From Peptococcaceae bacterium UBA5767 (lineage in GTDB: Bacteria > Bacillota > TC1 > UBA5767), in assembly GCA_002418765.1 (NCBI GenBank), contig DIET01000012.1:1380-21080 (forward strand): a stretch of DNA of 19,701 bases, given 5' to 3'. The notes under the pieces were generated by a model. It had not been told where the DNA came from and ran no database searches. It worked only from the letters and a program-made list of their open reading frames with translations. A program made the position numbers and the translations under genes. Within the stretch, counting starts at the first letter, position 1. Every line of letters begins with the position of its first letter. Of the stretch, positions 7,802 to 15,883 are shown piece after piece.

Positions 7802-8386
7802 TCAGGAAAATATTTCAAGAACGATGGGCAGTTCATGAATACGGGAACCATCGTAAGCACTTTCTTCAAAGAGAATCAGCATTAGCGTTCCGTTCTCAGG
7901 TAAGGATTCTTCAGGAATATGGATGTTGATGCTAAATGTTCCCCAAGCAGGAGCCCCTGCACTGGCGGTTGTAAAGTCTTTGAGAAAGAGGAAATGTCCA
8001 TCCTCTACTTCATATTGAATGGTTGCTTCGAATACTTGTGCTTCTCCTGTTATGACATAGTTTCCCTGAGAGCCAGTTACTTCTATATGGCGAAAAACGA
8101 TGCTATCTGTAGAAGTTTCATGAGCAATTTCGACTTGCCTTAGCGTTTCATTCCATGATGTGCTGACATTGAGCAGTTCACTTAGAGCTCGTAGTGGAAC
8201 ATAAGTCGAACCGTCATAATTCAATATTGGCAAATCATCTTCATACAAAAGATTGTTGACCACAATGGGATACCGTGCGTTAACCAGAATAAACTGCGTC
8301 AAGGTATTGGCATACAAAGAAGTGGAAAACATGAGGACTGAGCCTATGATTATGCCCAGGATAAGGCCTTTCAGTGTTTTATTCAT
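7802..8386 (-). CDS. Exported protein: copper-amine-oxidase-like N-terminal domain plus Gmad2 domain
   Basis: A 194-residue secreted protein. Residues 1-26 form a signal peptide (LKGLILGIIIGSVLMFSTSL, then YA before the likely cut). About residues 30-88 match the copper amine oxidase N-terminal-like (stalk) domain: VNARYPIVVNN, then GSTYVPLRALSELLNVS and a final strand WNETLRQVEI. Despite the name, this fold in Bacillota is a wall or surface adaptor, not an oxidase. About residues 100-192 resemble Gmad2, the Ig-like domain first noted beside spore germination proteins: TGEAQVFEATIQYEVEDG, AWGTFSINIHI and FEESAYDGSRIHELP. The start at 8386 follows AAGGAG by seven bases; the frame stays open 42 codons upstream without a ribosome site. 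Likely monocistronic. Its exact role at the envelope or in sporulation is unknown. Confidence 0.82.
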   Translation of the reverse strand: MNKTLKGLILGIIIGSVLMFSTSLYANTLTQFILVNARYPIVVNNLLYEDDLPILNYDGSTYVPLRALSELLNVSTSWNETLRQVEIAHETSTDSIVFRHIEVTGSQGNYVITGEAQVFEATIQYEVEDGHFLFLKDFTTASAGAPAWGTFSINIHIPEESLPENGTLMLILFEESAYDGSRIHELPIVLEIFS

Positions 8387-8625
8387 TGTTGGTCTCCTTT
8401 TTTTTATTTTCATGACGATGGAAAAGGTTTTTATTTGCAATGAGCAGTGGTTGTATCGAATGGAAACTTCTGGAAAAATGGATACGTAGAACGTACCAGC
8501 AGCAAAATGCAAGATGAGTTTCTAGCTTTGATAGAAAAAATATCATGTTGTGTGAGAGATTCTTGTAAGAACACAAGAAAATGTTGTTAGGTCGACAAAT
8601 GGTTGGAACAAGCTTTGGGAAGAGA

Positions 8626-8937
8626 CTATTTAAAGACCTCAAAAATTTGCAGAAACCAGATGACAATCAATAGGTTGATGAACCAGTAGATTGGAAGTAT
8701 CAGTTTGGCCAAAACCTTGAAGCTAGTCCTCCGAGAGATTCTGGTATATATCACATAACTTGAATGAATCAGAAAGGCAATTTGGGTCGGGAAAAACAAA
8801 TACTTGTTATGCCAAAGGCTGGATTGAATGGGTATGAATTGCCTTTGCACAGAGTCCAATCCAGACATTGTGGAGAGCATGAATAATGGGACCAAGGCCC
8901 ATGCTGCAATCTTATGCAGTTTATACATCAGCTTCAT
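8626..8937 (-). CDS. Small three-helix membrane protein, putative redox partner of the adjacent Mo-oxidoreductase
   Basis: A 103-residue protein with three predicted membrane helices (about 9-27, 45-65 and 76-98) and no clear soluble domain. His8 lies at the start of helix 1 (KLHKIAAW), His43 just before helix 2 (LWHNKY) and His58 inside helix 2 (FLIHSSY). Paired histidines like these occur in small cytochrome-b-type membrane proteins, and MsrQ/YedZ plays such a role for the SUOX-fold enzyme MsrP; haem binding here is inference. The gene starts 17 bases inside the end of the upstream Mo-oxidoreductase gene in another frame, which points to translational coupling; GGGGAT precedes the ATG. It is far shorter than MsrQ (about 200 residues) and shows no clear similarity to it by eye. 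No relative was recognised. Confidence 0.7.
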   Translation of the reverse strand: MKLMYKLHKIAAWALVPLFMLSTMSGLDSVQRQFIPIQSSLWHNKYLFFPTQIAFLIHSSYVIYTRISRRTSFKVLAKLILPIYWFINLLIVIWFLQIFEVFK

Positions 8938-9610
8938 TGTTGTATCCCCGACTCTCCCAGAAACCTTTGTAGTTCTCATCGTCGGACAGTTCAATCCGGT
9001 TCACCCACCGGATCCACTTATAACCGAGCTTGTCTTCGGCCACCAGCTGAAAAGGATATCCATTTTCCTTCGGCAATACTACTTCGTTGATCTTGTAAGC
9101 CAGTAGGATGTCATTTTCAAGGATGAAATCCAAAGGCAAGGAGGTAGTGTAATCATCTACGGCATGGAAGATAACCGTTTTGGCAGAAGTATCGATAACG
9201 GCTTCCTTTAAAAGATCAGCTACGAGAATGCCTTCCCACAGAATGGTTACATTCCAACCAGTAACACAATACATATTCACAACCTTGGTATAGTTTTGTA
9301 ACTCTAAAGCCTCGTCATAGCTGTAACTCATGGGGTTTTTTACTAGCCCGTCAATGGAGAGCCGATAAGTTTCTATATCCACATCTTGTGGTCCGGAAAT
9401 GGAGTTCTCTTGGAAGTCCAGGATGGAAGAGAGGTCTTCTCCCTCGTATTCCCGTATTTCTACTTCGGCCAATTCTTCCAGAACCCTTCCTTCCGTTGGT
9501 TCTTCAACTGATTTATCTGCTTCTGGAGATTCTCGTTCGATATAGGCAGAGCAAGCGCTGACGCTCAATAGCAATATGAGCAGAGTACTGATCAACCGTA
9601 TTTTCTTCAT
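8921..9610 (-). CDS. Lipoprotein of the SUOX-fold molybdopterin-dependent oxidoreductase family
   Basis: A 229-residue exported enzyme. A hydrophobic signal ends in the lipobox VSAC with Cys20, so it should be lipid-anchored outside the membrane; residues 21-60 form an acidic linker. The rest is an oxidoreductase molybdopterin-binding domain of the sulfite-oxidase fold: IETYRLSIDGLVKNP opens it, then VVNMYCVTGWNVTILWEGI with Cys115 at the position of the conserved Mo-ligating cysteine, and finally GYPFQLVAEDKLGYKWIRWV, matching the family's GxPxRLxxPxxxGxKxxKW block. Members transfer oxygen atoms or electrons on small substrates; the substrate here is unknown. The C-terminal dimerisation domain of true sulfite oxidases is absent. 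The start ATG follows TAAGGAG by seven bases. The gene is followed by an overlapping small membrane protein. The fold call is strong; the cofactor is inferred. Confidence 0.85.
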   Translation of the reverse strand: MKKIRLISTLLILLLSVSACSAYIERESPEADKSVEEPTEGRVLEELAEVEIREYEGEDLSSILDFQENSISGPQDVDIETYRLSIDGLVKNPMSYSYDEALELQNYTKVVNMYCVTGWNVTILWEGILVADLLKEAVIDTSAKTVIFHAVDDYTTSLPLDFILENDILLAYKINEVVLPKENGYPFQLVAEDKLGYKWIRWVNRIELSDDENYKGFWESRGYNNEADV

Positions 9611-10757
9611 TTCCAGTCTCCTTAGGGTTTTTGTGACCTATTTACCATTTCATCATAGCACTTGGTATGAATGGGAGGAAATTTTCGATGAGAGCCTGGA
9701 AAAATGCGGCTTAGGTTTTATCCAATATAAAGAAATATGTAGCTTGCTGGTAGGTTGAGATGGACTAGGCGTGAAGGCATATTTCAGCAGACACAAGAAG
9801 GAAGAATATGAGAAGCGGAGTTGACGTGATGGGGTAAGCATGTTACAAAGTGTGGGTCATGAAAGACAGCCCAAATGCTCAGATGAGATTGGGGATGTTG
9901 GGATGTGGATGCCTACCAAAATGTCGCAAGAACAGTGCTTACAACGGAGAGGCTATCCGTTTTATTGGAATCTTTTGATGCCATTTTTTCTCCTAGGTGT
10001 CTTTGCGACAGCGTTTTTCGTTCAGTAGACAAGCTCGTCTGAAGTAATGTCAATTATACTGGCATCTCTGGAAAATCCACCAGTCAAGGCTTTGATCAAG
10101 GCTCTGAGCATGTTCGTTGATTTGCAGCGATGAGAAGATAAAAAATCGTGGGTCGATGCAATAGCGGGGTGTTGGACTTGTTGGATTCTTTGGCGCATTG
10201 AGAAATTAGATCTGATCATTTCTTTAGAAAGCACAGATTGATCGATGGTCTGCTGTTGTCTCTCTTCCTACGTCTCCATGTTATTCACATCGTTTACAAG
10301 CATGGAGAACCAATATGGAGAGTATTGATGTAACCAGATACTTCTTCATAAGAAATGAAACTGAATAGCTCTTTGGGCATCAGAAATCTTGATGTTTGGT
10401 TTTAGAAGTACTTTGTTTGCTTCTGTACGTTGATTTCATCATGGAGGAAGTTCTGTGGTTTCGGTCAATTTCTCTCTCCTGTGGATTCGAGTAGGAATTT
10501 TTCAAAGGTCATAGAGTCTTAAATCAATGGCAAGAGGCAACCGATGATAATTGCTGGTAGCAAGGGTTTCCTTTGAAGAATATTCGAATTTCAAGATGGA
10601 TGTATCAATTAATTCTATCTAATTTCAGTCTATATCAAATTAATCAATAGAAGTAGTATCTGTCATGTTGGGGTGATAATATCAAGTAGGATTCTAACGT
10701 TTGAGTCTCTGTTATAACCATTAAAAATTTGGAAAGATCAAGGAGATGACTTTTATT
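9611..10757. other. Long intergenic region without a convincing gene
   Basis: About 1.15 kb between a divergent pair of transcription units, so it should contain promoters for both the Mo-oxidoreductase pair and the ABC operon. Neither could be fixed with a good -35/-10 pair; TATGAT on the minus strand near 9644-9649 and TGATAAT on the plus strand near 10674-10680 are weak candidates. Short open frames at 9840-10028 (a 62-residue reading ending in a hydrophobic stretch) and on the minus strand at 10022-10234 have no recognisable product. The scattered stop-rich frames suggest decayed sequence, like the other gaps. Confidence 0.5.
9840..10028 (+). CDS. Doubtful small ORF with a C-terminal membrane segment
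   Basis: A 62-codon ATG frame preceded by GGGG at a fair distance. The first 40 residues are polar with two cysteines; the last 20 (WNLLMPFFLLGVFATAFFVQ) would span a membrane, as in tail-anchored mini-proteins. No family was recognised, and frames of this length arise by chance in a 1.1-kb gap. Listed only so that the frame is on record. Confidence 0.18.
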   Translation: MLQSVGHERQPKCSDEIGDVGMWMPTKMSQEQCLQRRGYPFYWNLLMPFFLLGVFATAFFVQ

Positions 10758-11846
10758 ATGAGATTAAGAAAATGGATTAGCATCCTTCTCGTGCTGATGT
10801 TGGGACTGTCCTTTGTTGCTTGCGCCAAGGAGGAGCCACAAGCCGAAGAGCCAGTTGTCGCTCCGGCAGAAGAACCTGAAGAACCGCAGTTGGAGGACAA
10901 GGTTGTTATTTATTCTACGCACAGTGAAGACCTTTTGGAGCTCGTTGCTACTGAATTTACGCAAGAAACCGGAGTTGCTGTTGAGTACATCAATCTTAAG
11001 GGTGAACTTGCCGAGCGCGTTGCTGCTGAGAAGAATAATCCTCAAGCGGATGTCATGTTTGGGGGTGCTTCCAATCTGTTTATGGATCTGAAAGCGCAGG
11101 ATGCTTTCGTGCCTTATCAGGCGAGTTGGGACGCTTCCATTGATCCTCTTTTCAAGGATGCGGAGTATTACTGGTATGGGACGATTCAAACACCTGTGAT
11201 TCTCTTTTATAATACAGAGTTAGTTGATGCAGAAGATCTTCCCAAGGACTGGGCTGACCTTGCTGATTCGAAGTATGCAGGTCAGTTGGTGTTCCGAAAT
11301 GCTTTGTCTTCTTCGGCAAGAGTGATGTATACAGCTCTGCTGCAGCAGTTTGAGAACAATGCGACATTGGATGAAGGATGGACTTTCATGGAGGCCATGG
11401 ATCAAAATACGAAGCAATACTTTGACAGTGGATCCTTGATGATGCAAGCCATCGGCAGAAAAGAAGCCTCTATTAGTTTTTCGGTTCTCAATGACATCAT
11501 GGACAATAAAATCAATAACAATCTTCCGATTGAAATTATAGACTTGGAAAGTGGTTCGCCAGTCATTACAGATGGTATCGCTGTCATCAACAATGCACCG
11601 CATTCTGAGGCGGCCAAAGCGTTTGTTGAATTTGCCGGTAGTGCAAAAGTGCAAAGTCTTCTTGCGAATGAGTTCAACCGCATGCCAACGCATCCGGATG
11701 CTCTGGTAGGTGCGCCCTCTTGGATGAGCGAGATTGAATTTAAGGTTATGGATGTGGATTGGAGTGATCTTGCTGCGAAGCAGTCAGAATGGATGCAAAA
11801 GTGGGATACAGAAGTAAAGAGTGCTGACAAAGACATAAAGCAATGA
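10758..11846 (+). CDS. ABC transporter substrate-binding lipoprotein, AfuA/FbpA (COG1840) type
   Basis: A 362-residue extracellular binding protein, first gene of a four-gene importer operon. The signal peptide (MRLRKW, then a hydrophobic core) ends in FVAC with Cys22 as the likely lipidated residue; Phe at -3 is less usual than Leu. An acidic Pro/Glu-rich linker follows, then the domain opens with KVVIYSTHSEDLLELVATEF and contains ADVMFGGASNLF and PVILFYNTELV, typical of the Fe(III)/phosphonate/thiamine class. The adjacent Tyr-Tyr pair that binds iron in FbpA is not evident at its usual place (SSSARVMYTALL), so Fe(III) should not be assumed. Start: ATG at 10758 lies 12 bases after AAGGAG, while an in-frame ATG at 10746 abuts that site directly; the site fits neither well, and four extra residues are possible. 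Confidence 0.85.
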   Translation: MRLRKWISILLVLMLGLSFVACAKEEPQAEEPVVAPAEEPEEPQLEDKVVIYSTHSEDLLELVATEFTQETGVAVEYINLKGELAERVAAEKNNPQADVMFGGASNLFMDLKAQDAFVPYQASWDASIDPLFKDAEYYWYGTIQTPVILFYNTELVDAEDLPKDWADLADSKYAGQLVFRNALSSSARVMYTALLQQFENNATLDEGWTFMEAMDQNTKQYFDSGSLMMQAIGRKEASISFSVLNDIMDNKINNNLPIEIIDLESGSPVITDGIAVINNAPHSEAAKAFVEFAGSAKVQSLLANEFNRMPTHPDALVGAPSWMSEIEFKVMDVDWSDLAAKQSEWMQKWDTEVKSADKDIKQ

Positions 11847-11856
11847 GGAGAAACCA

Positions 11857-13479
11857 ATGAAGCATGGACTTAAAATCAGCCTGATTCTGATTTTAGGCAT
11901 TTTCATATTATTACCTGCTCTTAGGACGCTCGTGGTCAGTTTTGATACTGACCATGGCGTCTCTTTTGCCAACTATGAATATTTATTAACAACGCCAGGC
12001 TCGCTCATTGCCATCAAGAATAGCATATTACTGGGGTTACTTACCGTCTTGATTTGTGGTGGGATTGGTACTTTTCTAGCATTTTTTGTCCATTTTTTTG
12101 ATGTTCCTTTCAACCGCTTTTTGGACAAGGTTTTGATGCTGCCTCTTGTTGTACCGGGTCTTATTATTGTATTTTCCTTCATGCAACTCTATGGAGAAAG
12201 CGGTTTGGTAACCAAGACGTTGGAAAGCATTTTCAGGCTTGATGCGCCACTGTACCGTTTTGGTGGACTGAGCGGTATTTTGTTGGTGCATGCTTATACC
12301 CAGTATATTTATTTTTATATGAATGTCACTGTTGCCATTAAGCAATTGGACCGTTCCGTGATGGAGGCCAGCATGAATCTTGGGGCGTCCCCATGGAAAA
12401 TCTTTTCGACGATTATTTATCCTTTTATCAAACCAGCCTTGATCAGTTCGAGTATTCTGACTTTTATGACGGGTATTGGTTCTTTTTCAGCGCCCAATAT
12501 CATAGGAGGTGGATTCAAGGTCCTTACCACACAGATTCTGTTATCGAAAGCCAACATGTATTTGGAGTTGGCTGCTGCGCAGGTAGTGGTTCTCTCCTTT
12601 TTTGCTATGAGTTACCTCAGCCTCGCACGAAAATATGAGCGGAAGGCATCTTTTGCCTCCGCGGTTCGGGGATCTGTACTTCAACCAGTCAAGGTCAAAA
12701 GCAGGTTGCTGAAGGTTCTTATGATGATGATAGCCACCATTTTTGTCGTTATGATTTTTCTCCCTATTGTGACTATAGGGGTGTTGTCCTTTGTGAAGCC
12801 TGGGACATGGATGCTTGAAATATATCCAAGAGAATTTAATCTGGAAAATTATGTGAATATATTTACCAAATCGAGAAGTTTGGCTCCCTTTGTCAATAGT
12901 GTGAAGATGGCCATGGTTGCCTCACTGTTGGGCGTGATGGTCTCTGTCCCGGTGGCGTATATCCTTACGAAGACGAGTTCTCGTACCAGACCGCTGATTG
13001 AGTTTATGGTGATGCTGCCTTTTGCTATGCCAGCAAGCGCCATAGCCATCAATATGATCAACGGCTTCAGTCAGACCCTTCTGGGGACGTGGGTCTTGTT
13101 GCCGCTAGCTTATTTCGTCAGCCTTTTGCCACTGGCTGTCCGATCCGTTTCTCTTTCCTATCAGCGCCTGAAAAATGAATACGCTGAAGCGTCAAAAAAT
13201 TTGGGAGCCGGTAATTTGATGACTTTTCGAAAAATCACTTTGCCATTGATTGCCCCTGGTATTTGGGCAGGGCTTCTGTTTGTTTTCATCAGAAGTTTGG
13301 GAGAATATACCATTTCTGCATTTCTATACACTGCTTCAAACAGACCCCTTTCCATTGCCATGGTCAATAGTATTTTCGAGTTTGACATAGGACTGGCCAT
13401 GGCGTATGGGACACTGGTTTTGGTCATGACTTTCGTTGGGGCTGCTTTCATAAAAAAATTTCAGAGCTTGACGGAATAG
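11857..13479 (+). CDS. ABC transporter permease, fused double-domain (FbpB/ThiP type)
   Basis: A 540-residue membrane protein containing two binding-protein-dependent permease domains in one chain, as in FbpB and ThiP. Each has the cytoplasmic EAA loop that docks on the ATPase: EASMNLGASPWKIFSTIIYP at residues 170-189 and EASKNLGAGNLMTFRKITLP at 444-463. About 12 helices are expected. It begins 10 bases after the lipoprotein stop codon behind GAGGAG, and ends in TAG a few bases before the phosphatase gene, so it is clearly co-transcribed. With one fused permease, the transporter would need two copies of the downstream ATPase. Transport direction (import) follows from the binding protein; the substrate is unknown. 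Confidence 0.9.
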   Translation: MKHGLKISLILILGIFILLPALRTLVVSFDTDHGVSFANYEYLLTTPGSLIAIKNSILLGLLTVLICGGIGTFLAFFVHFFDVPFNRFLDKVLMLPLVVPGLIIVFSFMQLYGESGLVTKTLESIFRLDAPLYRFGGLSGILLVHAYTQYIYFYMNVTVAIKQLDRSVMEASMNLGASPWKIFSTIIYPFIKPALISSSILTFMTGIGSFSAPNIIGGGFKVLTTQILLSKANMYLELAAAQVVVLSFFAMSYLSLARKYERKASFASAVRGSVLQPVKVKSRLLKVLMMMIATIFVVMIFLPIVTIGVLSFVKPGTWMLEIYPREFNLENYVNIFTKSRSLAPFVNSVKMAMVASLLGVMVSVPVAYILTKTSSRTRPLIEFMVMLPFAMPASAIAINMINGFSQTLLGTWVLLPLAYFVSLLPLAVRSVSLSYQRLKNEYAEASKNLGAGNLMTFRKITLPLIAPGIWAGLLFVFIRSLGEYTISAFLYTASNRPLSIAMVNSIFEFDIGLAMAYGTLVLVMTFVGAAFIKKFQSLTE

Positions 13480-13492
13480 GGAGTTGGATATC

Positions 13493-14338
13493 ATGAAAAT
13501 CACTGCTTTTACCCATAGCATTAAAGTATCGAATGAGGATATCTATGGTGTCACCAGGTATGGTGCTTTTGTCATGGATGGTGCCTCTGCTCTAGTCGAT
13601 GCAAACTATACAACTGCCGAAAATGACGTTGTTTGGATGGTAGACTGGTGGTATGATTATTTAACAGTGCATCTTGATCAACTGGATATGTCTCTCTATG
13701 ATATTTTAGAGGAAGGCATCCATGCTTTCAACAGAGACTTTTCAATATTCGAGCCGATTGAAAACCTCACGATTTTGGAACAGGTTTCCTCAACCATAGC
13801 TTTGGTACGAAAAGTCAATGGGTGGCTGGAGTGCTATGTATTGGGTGATGCCGAAATCACTTTGAAGAATAAGGATGGACAGGTACGCATTATTACGGAT
13901 GAGAGTCTGAAGCCTTTGGATGCCAAAGTCGTTGCCATGATGAATGAAAACAATGAACGTGAAGATGCCTGTGTGTACAAAGGTTTTACCAAGGAGGAAT
14001 TGGATTTGCTGCAGACTCACCGTATGCAGATGAACACGGAAAGTGGTTATCCCATTTTAGCGCATGACCCTGTGGCTGTGCGTAATGGGATCTATAATAC
14101 TGTGTTGCTGGAATCGCTGGAAAGCTGTATGCTTACCACCGATGGCATCAGCACACTGGATCGGTTTTATGAGCGGGATGAGCTTATAGATGCCTTTCGT
14201 ATGAAGGGCCTTGGCCCGATGGTTGAGGAGCTTCGACAGTACGAACGAGAAGATGTCTCCAAAGTCAATATCCAAAGGTTAAAGACACACGATGATGCTA
14301 CCGTTGTATTGATTGAGTTTGAGAAGCGAGGTGATTGA
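13493..14338 (+). CDS. PP2C-like (PPM family) protein phosphatase in an ABC operon
   Basis: A 281-residue soluble protein with the ordered motifs of metal-dependent PP2C phosphatases: NED at 14-16, MDGAS at 28-32 (metal-binding Asp29, where the family has DGMGG/DGHGG), LGDAEI at 117-122 (the GDSR position), TTDGIS at 215-220 (Asp217) and HDDATVVLI at 266-274 (Asp268, the DN/DD motif). The acidic residues for a two-metal centre are therefore present, although the glycine pair after the first DG is changed to Ala-Ser. It sits between the permease gene (13 bases away) and the ATPase gene (overlapping), so it is translated with the transporter. It may dephosphorylate a transporter subunit or a ligand-derived phosphate; both are inference. 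The ATG at 13493 lies nine bases after AGGGAG; a TTG at 13484 is less likely. No kinase gene is nearby. Confidence 0.78.
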   Translation: MKITAFTHSIKVSNEDIYGVTRYGAFVMDGASALVDANYTTAENDVVWMVDWWYDYLTVHLDQLDMSLYDILEEGIHAFNRDFSIFEPIENLTILEQVSSTIALVRKVNGWLECYVLGDAEITLKNKDGQVRIITDESLKPLDAKVVAMMNENNEREDACVYKGFTKEELDLLQTHRMQMNTESGYPILAHDPVAVRNGIYNTVLLESLESCMLTTDGISTLDRFYERDELIDAFRMKGLGPMVEELRQYEREDVSKVNIQRLKTHDDATVVLIEFEKRGD

Positions 14339-15308
14339 TATCAATATTCGTCTTATAGGCATCACGTATTACTATGATACCAACAAGGCCCTTGATGATA
14401 TCCATCTGAACGTGGCTCAGGGTGAACTCATAGCATTACTTGGACCCTCGGGATGCGGAAAAACGACATTGCTGAGGATTATAGCTGGTTTAATTCCCAT
14501 AAATCCCGGGTATGGCCAGATTTATTTTGGTGCAGAGGATGTCAGCTCCCTTGCGCCTCAAAAAAGAAATGCGGTTATGGTATTTCAGAATTATGCGCTC
14601 TTTCCACACATGACGGTGACTGAAAATATTGAATATGGTCTGCTTATGCGAAAAATAGATGCTGCCTCAAGGAAGGTGCTTGTGTCACAAATTATGGAAA
14701 AGGTGCAACTGACCAGTTTTGGTTCTCGTAAGATACACGAATTAAGCGGTGGCCAACAGCAACGGACGGCTCTTGCTCGTAGTCTGGTCGTGAATCCAGA
14801 CGTCCTGCTGTTTGATGAGCCTCTGAGCAATCTGGATGAAAATCTTAGGGTTGCCATGCGCCAGGAAATAAGAAGTATTCAGAAGGAATCGGGTGTCACT
14901 AGCATCTATGTCACCCATGACCAAGAGGAGGCGATGGCCATTGCGGATAGGATTGTCATTATGAAGGATGGGCAAATCCTTCAGACGGGCACACCCAATG
15001 AGATCTATGAAGCGCCAGTCAATCGTTTTGTAGCTAGCTTTATGGGTGAGTGTAACTTTTTTGAAGAAAAGCATGGTGTCACGATGTGTCGACCAGATAC
15101 GATCAGGCTGGCAAGCGATGGTACGGAAAAAGGTACTGTCACCTGGATAGAATACTTGGGCAGCAAGCAAAAGGTAAAACTGAGTTGGCAAGATCGTGAA
15201 CTCATAGCGGAGGCTTATACCAAACAGATCAAGGAATATCCGTTTCAGGTGGGAGATTCCATCCGATTTGATTTCAATATCGCTGAACACATCTGGCTCC
15301 AGTCCTGA
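14331..15308 (+). CDS. ABC transporter ATP-binding protein (FbpC/PotA type)
   Basis: A 325-residue ATPase with every expected motif: Walker A GPSGCGKT (38-45), Q-loop VFQNYALFPHMTVTENI, signature LSGGQQQRTALARSL, Walker B VLLFDEPLSNLD and switch His in YVTHDQEEAMAIADR. A C-terminal region after VASFMGECNFFE looks like a TOBE-type regulatory fold of roughly 75 residues, as in iron, polyamine and phosphonate importers. The start is uncertain: GTG at 14331 overlaps the phosphatase stop by eight bases and begins close to the conserved fold, while TTG codons at 14313 and 14319 would add up to six residues. No ATG is available. Translational coupling to the phosphatase gene is likely. It energises the permease encoded two genes upstream. 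Confidence 0.9.
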   Translation: MIDINIRLIGITYYYDTNKALDDIHLNVAQGELIALLGPSGCGKTTLLRIIAGLIPINPGYGQIYFGAEDVSSLAPQKRNAVMVFQNYALFPHMTVTENIEYGLLMRKIDAASRKVLVSQIMEKVQLTSFGSRKIHELSGGQQQRTALARSLVVNPDVLLFDEPLSNLDENLRVAMRQEIRSIQKESGVTSIYVTHDQEEAMAIADRIVIMKDGQILQTGTPNEIYEAPVNRFVASFMGECNFFEEKHGVTMCRPDTIRLASDGTEKGTVTWIEYLGSKQKVKLSWQDRELIAEAYTKQIKEYPFQVGDSIRFDFNIAEHIWLQS

Positions 15309-15433
15309 GCTGAGTGAACCATATATAGATATTGTTGCTCTTGGAATTCCCTTTAGAAGGTCCGTCCTTAATTCAAGGACAGAGGCCCTGCATCAGGATA
15401 TACCGCATGGTATGCGCGTGTGGAGGTACAACC

Positions 15434-15793
15434 ATGAAATATTTATGGCTGGATGATTACTGTCTTTCCAATAAGGGTGTACGAAAAGAGTATAAGACCA
15501 AGTGGCATGCCAAAAGATAGTTGATCAAGGACAAAATATTCCTGCTCCATGGCAGAGACAAGGAAGAAAAACCGATGATTACACTTAAGTTGGAACCAAA
15601 ACATGGAGAATGGTTAAGACAGTATTTTGGGGATATTATACCCGGTTATTATATGAATAAGGAGCATTGGAATCCATTGTATTTGGAGAGTGAAATTTCT
15701 GACGAGATGGTCAAAGATATGCTGGATGATTCCTGTAATCTTGTGTTTGGGTCACTTAGTAAAAAGGTCCAAAAAGAAATTTTAGAGGATTAA
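15434..15793 (+). pseudogene. MmcQ/YjbR family (DUF419) gene with an in-frame amber stop
   Basis: A 119-codon reading frame with a single internal TAG at 15518-15520. Codons 1-28 begin MKYLWLDDYCLSNKGVRKEY and end in WHAKR; after the TAG the same frame goes on through KDKIFLLHGRD, MITLKLEPKHGEWLRQYF, IIPGYYMNKEHWNPLYL and LVFGSLSKKVQKEILED. This is the full length and motif order of MmcQ/YjbR proteins, small DNA-binding-fold proteins of unclear role. The TAG falls where relatives usually have Tyr (xxRYxxxGKMF), so one base change from TAT/TAC explains it. The start codon has an excellent GGAGG seven bases upstream. TAG ends at least five other genes in this window, so general readthrough is improbable. 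A fresh nonsense mutation or a sequencing error is more likely. Confidence 0.75.
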
Positions 15794-15845
15794 CGTTTTG
15801 CCGGATTGGTAGTAGAAGAACTTGAGCTAAAGTATTGACATTTTT

Positions 15846-15863
15846 GACGTTCCCAAAAACGTC
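15846..15863. repeat. Inverted repeat, possible operator
   Basis: GACGTT (15846-15851) and AACGTC (15858-15863) are separated by CCCAAA. The arms sit within a promoter-like stretch: TTGACA at 15835-15840 or TTGACG at 15844-15849, and TGATAT at 15868-15873 (18 bases after the second). This geometry fits a repressor site, but no regulator gene is adjacent. Low confidence. Confidence 0.3.
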
Positions 15864-15883
15864 CAAGTGATATAGATATGGTT

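Noticed and set aside
8560..8579. Hairpin TTCTTGT/ACAAGAA after the small membrane protein gene
   Set aside because: A short AT-rich stem without a T run on the minus strand; termination there is doubtful.
10281..10349. Minus-strand 22-codon frame that reads like a lipoprotein signal (MKKYLVTSILSILVLHAC)
   Set aside because: It stops four codons after the Cys, lacks a ribosome site and has His before the Ala of the supposed lipobox; probably chance or deep decay.
15364..15380. Hairpin GTCCTT/AAGGAC after the ABC ATPase gene
   Set aside because: Only six base pairs and no T tract, so it is not a convincing terminator; the operon may continue into mmcQ/yjbR.
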